A program made the translations under genes and the position numbers. From CAIKMD01 sp963702925 (GTDB lineage Bacteria > Pseudomonadota > Alphaproteobacteria > ATCC43930 > CGMCC-115725), in assembly GCA_963702925.1 (NCBI GenBank), contig OY969771.1, forward strand, positions 744,001 through 808,000: DNA of 64,000 nt. The letters are read 5' to 3'. Positions 24,742 to 33,110 of this stretch are shown here, in pieces. The notes beneath the pieces were generated by a model, which saw nothing but the letters and a program-made list of their open reading frames with translations, ran no database searches and was not told where the DNA came from. Position 1 is the first letter of the stretch. Each line of letters starts with the position of its first letter.

Positions 24742-25677
24742 TCAGACCGGCGCGTATTTGCCGGTGAGCTGCGGCGCGAGCGCGTTTTCCAGTCCCTTTT
24801 GCTGGCGCTCGAGCCGCGTCTCGCGGGTCCAGGTCCGCTTCAGCGCATCGCGCACATGGACGTGCAGCCTGCCGAGGCCGCCTTCGACTTCAAGCTCGAC
24901 CAGATCGCCGTCTTGGAAGGCGTTGAGACCGCGATGATTGGTGCCGGTGGCGAGAATATCGCCAGGCTCCAGCGTGTGAATCGCGCTGACGAATTCGATA
25001 CAGCGCGGAATCTTGTGCGCCATATCGCTGGTGTTGAAATTCTGCTTCAGCACGCCGTTGACCCAAAGCCTGATCTGCAGATGGTGCGGATCGGCGATCT
25101 CGTCGGCGGTGACGATGTAAGGCCCGATCGGCGCGAAGGTTTCGCGCGACTTCATCTGATAGAAGCTGTTTTGCGCGGGCGGCAGGCCGCGCGCCGAGCC
25201 GTCGATGAAATTGACATAGCCGAAGACATGACTCATCGCGTCGGCCGCTTTGACGTTCGACGCGCGCCTGCCGATGACCAGCGCCATCTCGGCCTCGCCC
25301 TCGAACACCGTGGCCGGAACGTCGGGCAGGATCATCGTGTCGCCGTCGCCGATGATGGAATTGGGCGATTTGAGGAAGGCGTTGATCGGCGCGGGCTCCT
25401 TGCGCGTGCCGTCCTCCATGTAATTGACCGCCATGCAGTCGATGTTCATGGGCTTGGGCAAGGGAGCGCGGAACTTGACGCTGGCGACGGGAACGCCCTT
25501 GCCGCGTGCCGCCTCATCGTCAAGGCGCCGGCGGTAATCGGAAAAGCGCTCGATCAACCCGCTGATCAGATTATGCGGCCCGGTGTGCGGAATGTCGCGC
25601 ACCGCGGCCGAAACGTCGACGACCATGTCGTCCTTGATCACGCCCAGCCGATAATCGTCGAAATAGCCCAACTTCAT
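24742..25677 (-). CDS. Fumarylacetoacetate hydrolase family protein
   Basis: The 311-residue protein has an N-terminal domain (1-75) and a FAH catalytic domain with NYMEDG, KSPNSIIGDGD, the metal-binding EGEAEMALVIGRRA, FNDG-like YVNFIDGSARGL and GDILATGTNHRG. These enzymes hydrolyse or decarboxylate acyl-pyruvates and related ring-cleavage products with a divalent metal. A GGAGG site lies five bases before the ATG. It is the first gene of a likely two-gene operon with the substrate-binding-like gene at 23806. The exact reaction cannot be named from the sequence. Confidence 0.88.
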   Translation of the reverse strand: MKLGYFDDYRLGVIKDDMVVDVSAAVRDIPHTGPHNLISGLIERFSDYRRRLDDEAARGKGVPVASVKFRAPLPKPMNIDCMAVNYMEDGTRKEPAPINAFLKSPNSIIGDGDTMILPDVPATVFEGEAEMALVIGRRASNVKAADAMSHVFGYVNFIDGSARGLPPAQNSFYQMKSRETFAPIGPYIVTADEIADPHHLQIRLWVNGVLKQNFNTSDMAHKIPRCIEFVSAIHTLEPGDILATGTNHRGLNAFQDGDLVELEVEGGLGRLHVHVRDALKRTWTRETRLERQQKGLENALAPQLTGKYAPV

Positions 25678-25834
25678 ATCCGCCTCCTCGGCTTCCCCTG
25701 ATTTTGCAGCCGTTTTTTCGCCGGTCCGGAACCGACGGTTGTCGCGGCAGGGCGACTATCCTTTGCTATCGATGGCTCTGTCCATAGCTTATTGCCGCGC
25801 GCGCTTGGCGCAAGGGACACGGGACGAAACCGAA

Positions 25835-27553
25835 TTAGAGATGCCGCGCCCGCACCAGAAGCAGCGCCAAAATGAGACACAGCACGGCGAAGAACACGGC
25901 GAGCCCGCGCCACAGGCCGAGCGCGCCGATGCGCCTTTGCCGGAATCCGGCGACCGGTTGCGGCGCGGTGTCGCGCTGCATCCCGTCCGCTAGCGCGGCA
26001 GCAAGCTCGCTCGCGTCCTTGTAGCGTTTGCCTGGCTCCATCTCCATGGCGTGCATCAGACTAAGGCCGAGCCATGACGGCAGATCTGGGCGCAGCCGCT
26101 CCAGCGGAACGGATTCGCGCTGGCCGAAGGGGAAAGCGCCGCTCGCATACATGCGGTAAAGCGTGACCCCGAGCGAGAACACTTCGGAGCGTTGGTCCGA
26201 GGGCATGCCGCGAAACAATTCGGGCGCCATGTAGCGGGTCGTGCCGCCGAGACGGTCGTCATCCGGCGCGTCGATCCCCGGCAGATAAGCCATACCGAGA
26301 TCGAGCAGCTTGATCTCGCCGCCGGCGAGAAGAATGACGTTCTCGGGCTTCAAATCGCGATGGATGATCTGGGACGCTGCCAGATCCTGCACCGCGGCGC
26401 AAAGTTTCAGACCGATCGCAACGCCTTCGAGATAAGGCATGGCAGGCGGACGCAGCAAACGCTCTTCCAAAGTTTCGCCGCGGTAATGCGGCAAAACGAG
26501 ATAGAGGCTGCTGCGGCGCTCGGGCGGGATATCGATATAATGCGCGATCCAAGGGCTGCGCACCGTCGCGCCGACCCAAGCCTCGCGCAAAAACCCGGCG
26601 CGGAATACCTGATCCTGCAACATGAAAGGCAACGGGATCTTGAGCACGACCTGACGATCCGCCAGCGTGTCCTGAGCAAGCTTCAAGACGGTGTAGCGGC
26701 TGCGGTAAAGCGTCCGGCCCAATACGAAACCGTCCCAATTCTCGCCTTCGCGCGGCGCGCCGCGCAAAGGCAATTGCGCGAAGGCAGCCGACATTTCGTC
26801 GAAACTGGTTTGCGGGAGCTCCGCCACGTCGATGACGATCGCGGTCGCGGCACCTTCGCCCGGCTCGCCTGAAGCCGCGGCGTCGACCACGCTTCGCGCC
26901 AGCGCATCGGGTGGAAGCTCCTTGCGCAAGAGCTCGCCGATCCGGGCCGACGCGATCGAGGCGTAACCGCCTCGGCTGAGCAAAACGTAACGGTCCGACG
27001 GCTCGGAATCATCCGCGAGATATTCGGTGTGCATTTCGGCATCGCCGCCGACCGAGCGGCTGAGCATCAGCGTGCGATCCGGCATCAGCCTGACATGCTC
27101 GTTGGTCAGCGGGACGAGCTCTTGGCCCCGCTTGCGGTAAATCCGGCAATCGCCGACATGGACGATTCGGACGTGACGCCCGACGAAGATCAGCGCCGAT
27201 AGCGACGCTTCCATCGCCGGACGCTCGGGATCGTTACGGGACTGGCCGAACATCCAGGCATTGACGCTGGAGAGTGCAAGGCTTGCCGCGCGTCCCGCGC
27301 CCAAGGTGGGCGCGGCGCCGAAATAGCCTTCGACCAGGCTGTGGATCGCGATTTGCGCCGCTTCCTGCGCGCTCTTTCCCGAGCCGACCCCGCGCGCGAC
27401 GGCAGCGACGATGCCGCGCGCGCCATTGCCGAACGCCTCGCCGCTATAGATCGCGTGGAAATCCGTGGAGGTCGCAGGCTGCGAAGCCGATGAAGCCGCA
27501 CCAATTGCCAGCTTCCATCCCGAGGCCGTCAGAGGAGCGTCGTCCTGGCTCAC
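25835..27553 (-). CDS. Ser/Thr protein kinase fused to a degenerate PP2C-like domain, with a C-terminal membrane anchor
   Basis: GTG 27553 is chosen because AAGGGAG lies five bases before it. The 572-residue protein has a PP2C-like domain (about 20-245), a protein kinase domain (about 275-535) and one membrane helix near the end (about 548-568), so the enzyme faces the cytoplasm. The kinase looks active: Lys305 in VVLKIP, HRDLKPEN with D400, DLG with D418 in place of DFG, and GTTRYMAPE. The PP2C half has lost metal-binding Asp residues: the usual A-D-G is ARG (R54), the usual T-D-G is SRG (R194) and the last D-N is replaced by GAAT. It is probably a pseudophosphatase sensor. Relatives are annotated as bifunctional kinase/phosphatases. 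Confidence 0.88.
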   Translation of the reverse strand: MSQDDAPLTASGWKLAIGAASSASQPATSTDFHAIYSGEAFGNGARGIVAAVARGVGSGKSAQEAAQIAIHSLVEGYFGAAPTLGAGRAASLALSSVNAWMFGQSRNDPERPAMEASLSALIFVGRHVRIVHVGDCRIYRKRGQELVPLTNEHVRLMPDRTLMLSRSVGGDAEMHTEYLADDSEPSDRYVLLSRGGYASIASARIGELLRKELPPDALARSVVDAAASGEPGEGAATAIVIDVAELPQTSFDEMSAAFAQLPLRGAPREGENWDGFVLGRTLYRSRYTVLKLAQDTLADRQVVLKIPLPFMLQDQVFRAGFLREAWVGATVRSPWIAHYIDIPPERRSSLYLVLPHYRGETLEERLLRPPAMPYLEGVAIGLKLCAAVQDLAASQIIHRDLKPENVILLAGGEIKLLDLGMAYLPGIDAPDDDRLGGTTRYMAPELFRGMPSDQRSEVFSLGVTLYRMYASGAFPFGQRESVPLERLRPDLPSWLGLSLMHAMEMEPGKRYKDASELAAALADGMQRDTAPQPVAGFRQRRIGALGLWRGLAVFFAVLCLILALLLVRARHL

Positions 27554-27638
27554 ACCGACTCCCTTAAAGGAGCGGACCGGTCTTGGCAACAACGCCAAGC
27601 CGGCGGAACGAAACCCCTGCAAGAACGGCGAGAAACGG

Positions 27639-27674
27639 GAGCGGCAGTCCGCGAGAGGTACCGGACTGCCGCTC
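27639..27674. terminator. Strong inverted repeat downstream of the permease gene
   Basis: GAGCGGCAGTCCG and its exact complement flank a ten-base loop, forming a perfect 13-base stem. It lies 35 bases after the permease stop on the minus strand and upstream of the kinase gene. The T-tract on the minus strand is poor (CCCGTTTCTC), so it may end transcription weakly or protect a 3' end. Confidence 0.45.
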
Positions 27675-27708
27675 TACCGCCGCGCTCGATCAGCCGCGCC
27701 GCGCGGGG

Positions 27709-29103
27709 TTATTCCTGCGCTGCCGCGACCTCGAGATCATGCTCGATGCCCAGCAAGGCCTGGGGCACGCGCGACTTCAAGGTGAAGAACCAGGCGATGC
27801 CCACCAGCATGTAGACCAGGAAGAAATACGGGAAGTAGTTGTAAGGCGCCGCCGGCACCGGATAGAGGCTGCCGACCAGGGACAGCACCATCAGCACCGC
27901 GCCCAAGCCGCCGATGAAGACGTCTCCACCGGTGGCGCCGCCATTCTTCTTCAGGAAGACCGGCGCGCTGACCGAGCACAGGAAATAGACGATGATGAAG
28001 CCGAAGGAGGCGATCGTGCCGTACCAGCCGAACGTGTCGGTCTCGGCTTGTCCTGCGAAGGCGGCGCAGACGATGAAGTTGATCACGGCGCCGACGCTCA
28101 AGGCGACATAGGGCGTCTTGAAGTTGTGATGCACCAGACCCATCGTCGTGTGGACGAACTGATAGCGCCCGAGCGAGAACAGCATCCGTCCATAAGCGTT
28201 GAGCGACGCGAGAGCACAGGCAAAGCCGCTGATCGCCGCGCCGAAATAGACCAGCGCCGTCAGCCAGGGGCTCATATCGCTGGTGATGTCGGCGAGCGGC
28301 GCCGAGCTGTTCCCGAGCTTGGTGGCATCGTCGGCGAAGCCCTGGACGATCAGATAGGTCGTGATCACGAAGAACACGCCTGCGGTGATCGCGGTCAGGA
28401 CAATGGCGCGCGGGATACTGGTCTTCGGGTTGCGCGTCTCCTTGCCGAGCGTGGCCGAGCTTTCGAAGCCGACATAGGAGAAGATCGCGAACACCACGGC
28501 CTGGGCGACGGTCTTCATGTCGGCGCCTTCCAACCGGGCCTGCGGCGCATCGAATTTGAAGCCGAAATGCGCCAGGGTCACGATGCAGACCAAGATGATG
28601 ATCGTCACCGAGACCACTTCGAGAGTGAGGCCGATGCGCGCCGAAATCTTGATATCGCGGCAGGCGAAGAGCCAGATGCCGACCGAGATCAGGAGATAGA
28701 GCAGCATGTTCGGAATGGCGAAGGTGAAGCCGAGCGAGGTAAAAAAGGTCTTGATGAAGATCGAGGTGGCGACGGTCAACGCCATCGCGGTGAAAATATA
28801 CGCCGCCAGCATCGCCCAGCCAGCCAGCATGCCGTAAGACGGCCCGAGGCTGCGCGAGACGTAGATGAAGAACGAGCCGGCCGCGGGAATTTTCCCCGCC
28901 AGCTTGCCGATATTGACGCCGACGATCACCAAAGCGATCGTGGCGAAGACGTAAACCAGCCACGACGCGGTGCCGGCCATGCCGGCAACCACCGCGACGG
29001 CGAGAGCCGGCGTCAAGGTCGGCGAGACGTTGGCAACCGACTGACCCAGTGCTTCGATGAACGAGAGACTATCCTTGCGCAGCTCCGAACGCATTTCTGA
29101 CAT
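27709..29103 (-). CDS. APC-family amino-acid/amine permease
   Basis: The start at 29103 (MSEMRSELRKDSLSF) has a GGAG site and gives a normal short cytosolic N-terminus; the open frame extends upstream to 29406 without support. The 464-residue protein has about twelve membrane helices. Helix 1 carries SVANVSPTLTPALAVAVVAG, and a conserved AIFSYVGFESSATLGKETRNP stretch (part: SYVGFESSATLG) marks the amino-acid-polyamine-organocation superfamily in helix 6 and its loop. It lies downstream of the gmaS/mgs operon on the same strand but beyond a terminator-like hairpin. A role in taking up methylamine-derived or related amino compounds is a guess from position. Confidence 0.88.
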   Translation of the reverse strand: MSEMRSELRKDSLSFIEALGQSVANVSPTLTPALAVAVVAGMAGTASWLVYVFATIALVIVGVNIGKLAGKIPAAGSFFIYVSRSLGPSYGMLAGWAMLAAYIFTAMALTVATSIFIKTFFTSLGFTFAIPNMLLYLLISVGIWLFACRDIKISARIGLTLEVVSVTIIILVCIVTLAHFGFKFDAPQARLEGADMKTVAQAVVFAIFSYVGFESSATLGKETRNPKTSIPRAIVLTAITAGVFFVITTYLIVQGFADDATKLGNSSAPLADITSDMSPWLTALVYFGAAISGFACALASLNAYGRMLFSLGRYQFVHTTMGLVHHNFKTPYVALSVGAVINFIVCAAFAGQAETDTFGWYGTIASFGFIIVYFLCSVSAPVFLKKNGGATGGDVFIGGLGAVLMVLSLVGSLYPVPAAPYNYFPYFFLVYMLVGIAWFFTLKSRVPQALLGIEHDLEVAAAQE

Positions 29104-29524
29104 TTCTATCTCCGACGCTGATGAAAGGGCTTCCGCCGCTTTGCGGTCCTGGTGACCATTGCCCGATGCGCGGCTTGGCAACGGGCGAATGGGCGCGTCG
29201 CGATCAGGATCGCATCGGCGCCTTTCTCGGTTGGCTCTTGTCGCAAAACCACCGCGAGCCAAGGCAACCCGGCACGGCACGGCCTGCCGATCAGCATGGC
29301 GCTTCCGTCGCCGGCGCTTCGGCCGAATCGGCCTGCCGGCGAAAACGGGAAACCAGTGCCAAGGCGCATGAGCCGGTTCTCTCCTTGCCGGGACAAGCCA
29401 CGCCAAACTGGCCGCCTGCCCTTCCGCGATACCGGTAAATTTGCAAGGACCGTGCCGAGTGCGCTAAAGGGCTGTATTCCTGAAGAAAGTTTTTTAACTG
29501 ATAAGAATTATTTTTTTCGGTGCC
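29104..29524. other. Long non-coding leader region upstream of the permease
   Basis: No gene is supported between the permease start and the terminator-like hairpin near 29530. Its left part would be a long 5' leader of the permease. The right part (about 29440-29530) is unusually AT-rich for this window, with T7 and T6 runs, and probably contains the permease promoter. I looked for glycine- and SAM-type riboswitch motifs and saw none. Confidence 0.4.
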
Positions 29525-29547
29525 AAAAAATAGGCAGCTGCCTGCCT
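29525..29547 (-). terminator. Rho-independent terminator-like hairpin after gmaS
   Basis: On the minus strand AGGCAG-GCAG-CTGCCT is followed by A and six T residues (29530 to 29525). It lies about 183 bases after the gmaS stop and probably ends the mgs-gmaS transcript before the permease. The 180 bases between it and gmaS hold nothing else I recognise. Confidence 0.5.
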
Positions 29548-29729
29548 TTCTGCTTAGTCGGCAGACAAATTGCCGCCGTTCTTCCGGTTGCGTCATCGCG
29601 CCCTGATCGCGCGCTGCGCGCAGCGGTGTCGTGCGACGGCGGCATGCATGCGTGCGCGAGGGCAAGCGCCCGACACCGCCTTCCGCGCGCGGCGATCGGG
29701 AAATGGCAACGCGGCCGCGCCGCGCGCCG

Positions 29730-31043
29730 TCAACAGTCGAGCGTGGTGTCACGCTCCCACTGGGTGAGATGCCGCGCATAGGCATTCCAATCCTCGCGCT
29801 TGAGCTTGAGGTAAGACGTCACGAACTCGGGACCGAAAGCGCTGCGGAACGTGGTCGAGGCTTCGAGCGCGCGCAGCGCGTCGAGCAAGTTCAACGGCAG
29901 CCGCTTCACGTCGCCGAGCTTGTGGCCGTCCGTATACATGTTGATGTCGAGCCGCTTGCCGGGATCGCGCTCGTGTTTGATGCCGTCGAGGCCCGCGGCG
30001 AGAATTCCGGCCTGAAGCAGATAGGGATTGGCCGAGCCGTCGGGCAAGCGCAGCTCGAAGCGCCCGCCTTCGGGAATGCGAATCATATGCGTGCGGTTGT
30101 TCCCGGTATAGGTCGCGGTATTCGGCGACCAGGTGGCGCCCGACAAGGTCACCGGCGCATTGATGCGCTTATAGGAATTCACCGTCGGATTAAGGAAAGC
30201 GCAGAGCGGCTCGGCATTGTGCAAAATGCCGGCGATGAACGCATAGCCGAGACGCGACAGCCCCACCTCGTCCTTCGGATCCTCGAACAGGTTGATGCCG
30301 TCCTTCCACACGGACACATGCGCATGGCAGCCGCTGCCGGTGAGCCCGGCGAAGGGCTTGGGCATGAAGGTCGCGCGCAGCCCGTGCTTTTCGGCGATCG
30401 ACTTGGCCATGTATTTGAAAAAGGCGTGGCGGTCGGCCGTGATCAGCGCCTTGTCGTATTCCCAGTTCATTTCGAACTGGCCGTTCGCGTCCTCATGGTC
30501 GTTCTGATAAGCGTTCCAACCGAGCGAAAGCATGGCATCGCAGATCTCGGCGATGACGTCGTAACGCCGCATCAAGGCGGATTGGTCGTAGCACGGCTTT
30601 TCCTGGCGGTCGGCCGTGTCGGAAATCTCGCCGCCATCGGTCGAAATCAGAAAGAACTCGCATTCGACGCCGGTTTTGACCTCATAACCCGCGGCCTGCG
30701 CCGTGGCGACGAGGCGCTTCAGCAAATTGCGCGGCGCGTGCTCGACCGGCTTGCCCGACATCCAGGGATCGGCGGCGAGCCAGCCGACTTCGGGCTTCCA
30801 CGGCAGTTGCACGAGGCTCGACGGATCAGGCAGCGCGAAAACATCGGGATCGGCCGGCGAGAGATCCAGCCAGGTCGCGAAACCGGCGAAGCCGGCGCCG
30901 GTCTTCTGCATGCCGCCGATCGCCGCGGCCGGAACCAGCTTGGCGCGTTGCGTGCCGAAGAGATCGGTATAGGAGATCAGAAAATATTTGATGCCCCGTT
31001 CTTTTGCCTCGCGGCTTAAATCGATCGTCATGTTTTCACCCAT
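29730..31043 (-). CDS. gmaS: Gamma-glutamylmethylamide synthetase / type III glutamine synthetase-like (GlnT)
   Basis: The 437-residue protein begins MGENMTIDLSREAKERG; ATG at 31031 is the alternative. It is a glutamine-synthetase-fold ligase: GVECEFFLIS, NDHEDANGQFEMNW with the metal-binding Glu residues, the GSGCHAHVSVW segment, NRTHMIRIPEGGRFELRLPDGSANPYL (part: GGRFELRLPDGSANP). It matches the GlnT/GMAS group rather than GlnA: it is short and lacks the adenylylation Tyr loop. GMAS makes gamma-glutamylmethylamide from glutamate, methylamine and ATP in the cytoplasm. The gene follows mgsC by 19 bases. The neighbouring mgsABC and mgdABCD sets support GMAS over ordinary glutamine synthesis. 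Confidence 0.85.
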   Translation of the reverse strand: MGENMTIDLSREAKERGIKYFLISYTDLFGTQRAKLVPAAAIGGMQKTGAGFAGFATWLDLSPADPDVFALPDPSSLVQLPWKPEVGWLAADPWMSGKPVEHAPRNLLKRLVATAQAAGYEVKTGVECEFFLISTDGGEISDTADRQEKPCYDQSALMRRYDVIAEICDAMLSLGWNAYQNDHEDANGQFEMNWEYDKALITADRHAFFKYMAKSIAEKHGLRATFMPKPFAGLTGSGCHAHVSVWKDGINLFEDPKDEVGLSRLGYAFIAGILHNAEPLCAFLNPTVNSYKRINAPVTLSGATWSPNTATYTGNNRTHMIRIPEGGRFELRLPDGSANPYLLQAGILAAGLDGIKHERDPGKRLDINMYTDGHKLGDVKRLPLNLLDALRALEASTTFRSAFGPEFVTSYLKLKREDWNAYARHLTQWERDTTLDC

Positions 31044-31062
31044 CTCGCGCCTTTGCGTCGTG

Positions 31063-32394
31063 TCAGCGCGTTGCGCCTGGAATCCAACCCGTACCGGCAA
31101 GCGGCACCTGCGCCATGGCCGCTGCCTCGACCGTAAGCGCTACGAGATCCTCCGGTTCGAGATTGTGGACATGGCTTTTGCCGCAAGCGCGCGCGATCGC
31201 CTGGATCTCGAGCGTCATCACCGCGAGATAATTCGCGAGTCGTCTACCGCCGAGCACTGGATCGAGCCGCGCCGAAAGCGCCGGATCCTGGGTGGTGATG
31301 CCGGCGGGGTCGCGGCCTTCATGCCAATCGTCATAGGCACCGGCGATCGTGCCGAGCGCCTTGTAGTCGTCGTCGTAGCCCGGGTCGTTGTCGCCCAACG
31401 CAACCAGCGCCGCCGTGCCGATCGACACGACATCGGCGCCGAGCGCCAAGGCCTTGGCCGCGTCGGCGCCATTGCGAATCCCGCCCGAGACGATCAGCGG
31501 CACTTTGCGGTGCATGCCGAGATCCTGAAGCGCCTGAACCGCCGGGCGGATCGCGGCCAGAGTCGGAATACCGACATGCTCGATGAAAACTTCCTGCGTC
31601 GCCGCGGTGCCGCCTTGCATGCCATCGACCACAACCACGTCGGCGCCGGCCTTGACCGCGAGCGCGACGTCGTAATAAGGCCGGCTGGCGCCGAATTTCA
31701 CATAGATCGGCTTTTCCCAATCGGTGATCTCGCGCAATTCCTGAATCTTGATCTCGAGATCGTCGGGGCCGGTCCAGTCCGGATGGCGCGATGCCGAGCG
31801 CTGATCGATGCCTTCGGGCAAAGAGCGCATCGCAGCGACCCGCTCGGTGATCTTCTGGCCGAGCAGCATGCCGCCGCCGCCGGGCTTCGCGCCCTGGCCG
31901 ACGACGATTTCGATCGCGTCGGCCTTACGCAAATCGTCGGGATTCATGCCATAGCGCGACGGCAGATATTGATAAACCAGAACCCGCGAATGCTCGCGTT
32001 CTTCCGCCGTCATGCCGCCATCGCCGGTCGTGGTCGACGTGCCGGCCTTCGAGGCGCCGCGGCCCAGCGATTCTTTCGCCGCCGCCGAGAGCGAGCCGAA
32101 GCTCATGCCCGCGATGGTGATCGGAATTTTCAGCTCAATCGGCTTTTTTGCAAAGCGCGTGCCCAGCACGACATCGGTGCCGCAGCGCTCGCGATAGCCT
32201 TCCAAGGGATAACGGCTCATCGATGCGCCGAGGAACAGAAGATCGTCGAAATGCGGCAGCTTGCGTTTGCTGCCGCCGCCGCGGATGTCGTAAATGCCGG
32301 TTGCCGCCGCGCGCCTGATCTCCGACAGAGTGTAATCGTCGAAGGTCGCCGATTTTCGCGGCACGGTTTGCGGGATGTTGAAATCCACGGGCAT
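31063..32394 (-). CDS. mgsC: N-methylglutamate synthase subunit C (glutamate synthase FMN domain, GlxD-like)
   Basis: The 443-residue protein corresponds to the FMN/[Fe-S] synthase domain of GltB: DDLLFLGASMSRYPLEGYRE, PITIAGMSFGSLS, GEGG-like TTTGDGGM, VVGQGAKPGGGGMLLG, VVVDGMQGGTAATQEVF and IVSGGIRNGADAAKALALGAD (parts). It would catalyse the synthase step that forms N-methylglutamate from glutamate and gamma-glutamylmethylamide or methylamine. It lies 11 bases after mgsB and 19 before gmaS. Rhizobial homologues are called GlxD. Confidence 0.88.
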   Translation of the reverse strand: MPVDFNIPQTVPRKSATFDDYTLSEIRRAAATGIYDIRGGGSKRKLPHFDDLLFLGASMSRYPLEGYRERCGTDVVLGTRFAKKPIELKIPITIAGMSFGSLSAAAKESLGRGASKAGTSTTTGDGGMTAEEREHSRVLVYQYLPSRYGMNPDDLRKADAIEIVVGQGAKPGGGGMLLGQKITERVAAMRSLPEGIDQRSASRHPDWTGPDDLEIKIQELREITDWEKPIYVKFGASRPYYDVALAVKAGADVVVVDGMQGGTAATQEVFIEHVGIPTLAAIRPAVQALQDLGMHRKVPLIVSGGIRNGADAAKALALGADVVSIGTAALVALGDNDPGYDDDYKALGTIAGAYDDWHEGRDPAGITTQDPALSARLDPVLGGRRLANYLAVMTLEIQAIARACGKSHVHNLEPEDLVALTVEAAAMAQVPLAGTGWIPGATR

Positions 32395-32405
32395 GAAGCT
32401 CTCAA

Positions 32406-33110
32406 TCAGTAAGCGGATGCGTGATCGACGTGGAAGTGATAGAGCCGCCGCGCCGAGCCGTAGCGGCGGAATTCATTGATATCGATTTCGCCATTGAGGC
32501 CCGCGCGATCGAGCAAGGCGCGCAGAATGATACGGTGCTCGTCGCGCATTTCCTTTTCGACGCAATCGGCGCCGAGGCTTTTCACCTGGCCGCGCACGAA
32601 GAGCCGCGCCTCGTAGATCGAATCGCCCAGCGCCTCGCCGGCATCGCCGAGCACGACCATCGTGCCGGTTTGCGCCATGAAAGCGCTCATATGGCCGACC
32701 GAGCCTTTGACGAGGATGTTAGCGCCCTTCAACGAGATGCCGCAGCGTGCCGAGGCGTTGCCGTCGATGACCAGAAGTCCGCCATGAGCGGTCGCACCCG
32801 CCGATTGGCTGGCATCGCCGCGGACATGGATGCGGCCGGACATCATGTTCTCGGCAACGCCGGTGCCGGCATTGCCGTGTATCACCACGGTCGCCCGCTG
32901 ATTCATGCCGGCGCAGTAGTAACCGACATGTCCTTCGACATCGACCGTGACATCGGCATTGAGGCCCGCCGCGATCGCGTGATGTCCTTTGGGATTGAGC
33001 ACGCGCCAATGGCCGGCGGTGTCGCCGCTCAGCGCATGGAGCGCGGCATTGAGCTCGCGCAGCTCGCCGCTCGCCAGATCGTAGACCTGTACATTCGCGA
33101 GAGCGCTCAC
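32406..33110 (-). CDS. mgsB: N-methylglutamate synthase subunit B (GXGXG domain, GlxC-like)
   Basis: The 234-residue protein is a right-handed beta-helix of the GltB C-terminal GXGXG type, with repeated turns such as GHVGYYCAGMN, GNAGTGVAENMMSGRIHVRG, GGLLVIDGNASARCGISLKG and GTMVVLGDAGEALGDSIYEA (each in part). GTG 33110 overlaps the mgsA stop as GTGA, which shows translational coupling; the longer frame to 33254 is inside mgsA. It bridges the amidotransferase and FMN subunits, the role that the beta-helix has in glutamate synthase. Confidence 0.88.
   Translation of the reverse strand: MSALANVQVYDLASGELRELNAALHALSGDTAGHWRVLNPKGHHAIAAGLNADVTVDVEGHVGYYCAGMNQRATVVIHGNAGTGVAENMMSGRIHVRGDASQSAGATAHGGLLVIDGNASARCGISLKGANILVKGSVGHMSAFMAQTGTMVVLGDAGEALGDSIYEARLFVRGQVKSLGADCVEKEMRDEHRIILRALLDRAGLNGEIDINEFRRYGSARRLYHFHVDHASAY

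Noticed and set aside
24742..25677. Catechol meta-cleavage operon member
   Set aside because: No dioxygenase, dehydrogenase or isomerase of such a pathway is nearby, so the FAH-family gene cannot be placed in that pathway.
29104..29440. Possible glycine riboswitch before the permease
   Set aside because: The diagnostic GCCGAAGG-GCAA core and the CTCTCAGG segment are missing on the minus strand.
29152..29781. 209-codon plus-strand frame in the gmaS-permease gap
   Set aside because: Composition is Arg/Ala/Pro-rich without any motif, it crosses the AT-rich patch and runs into the end of gmaS.
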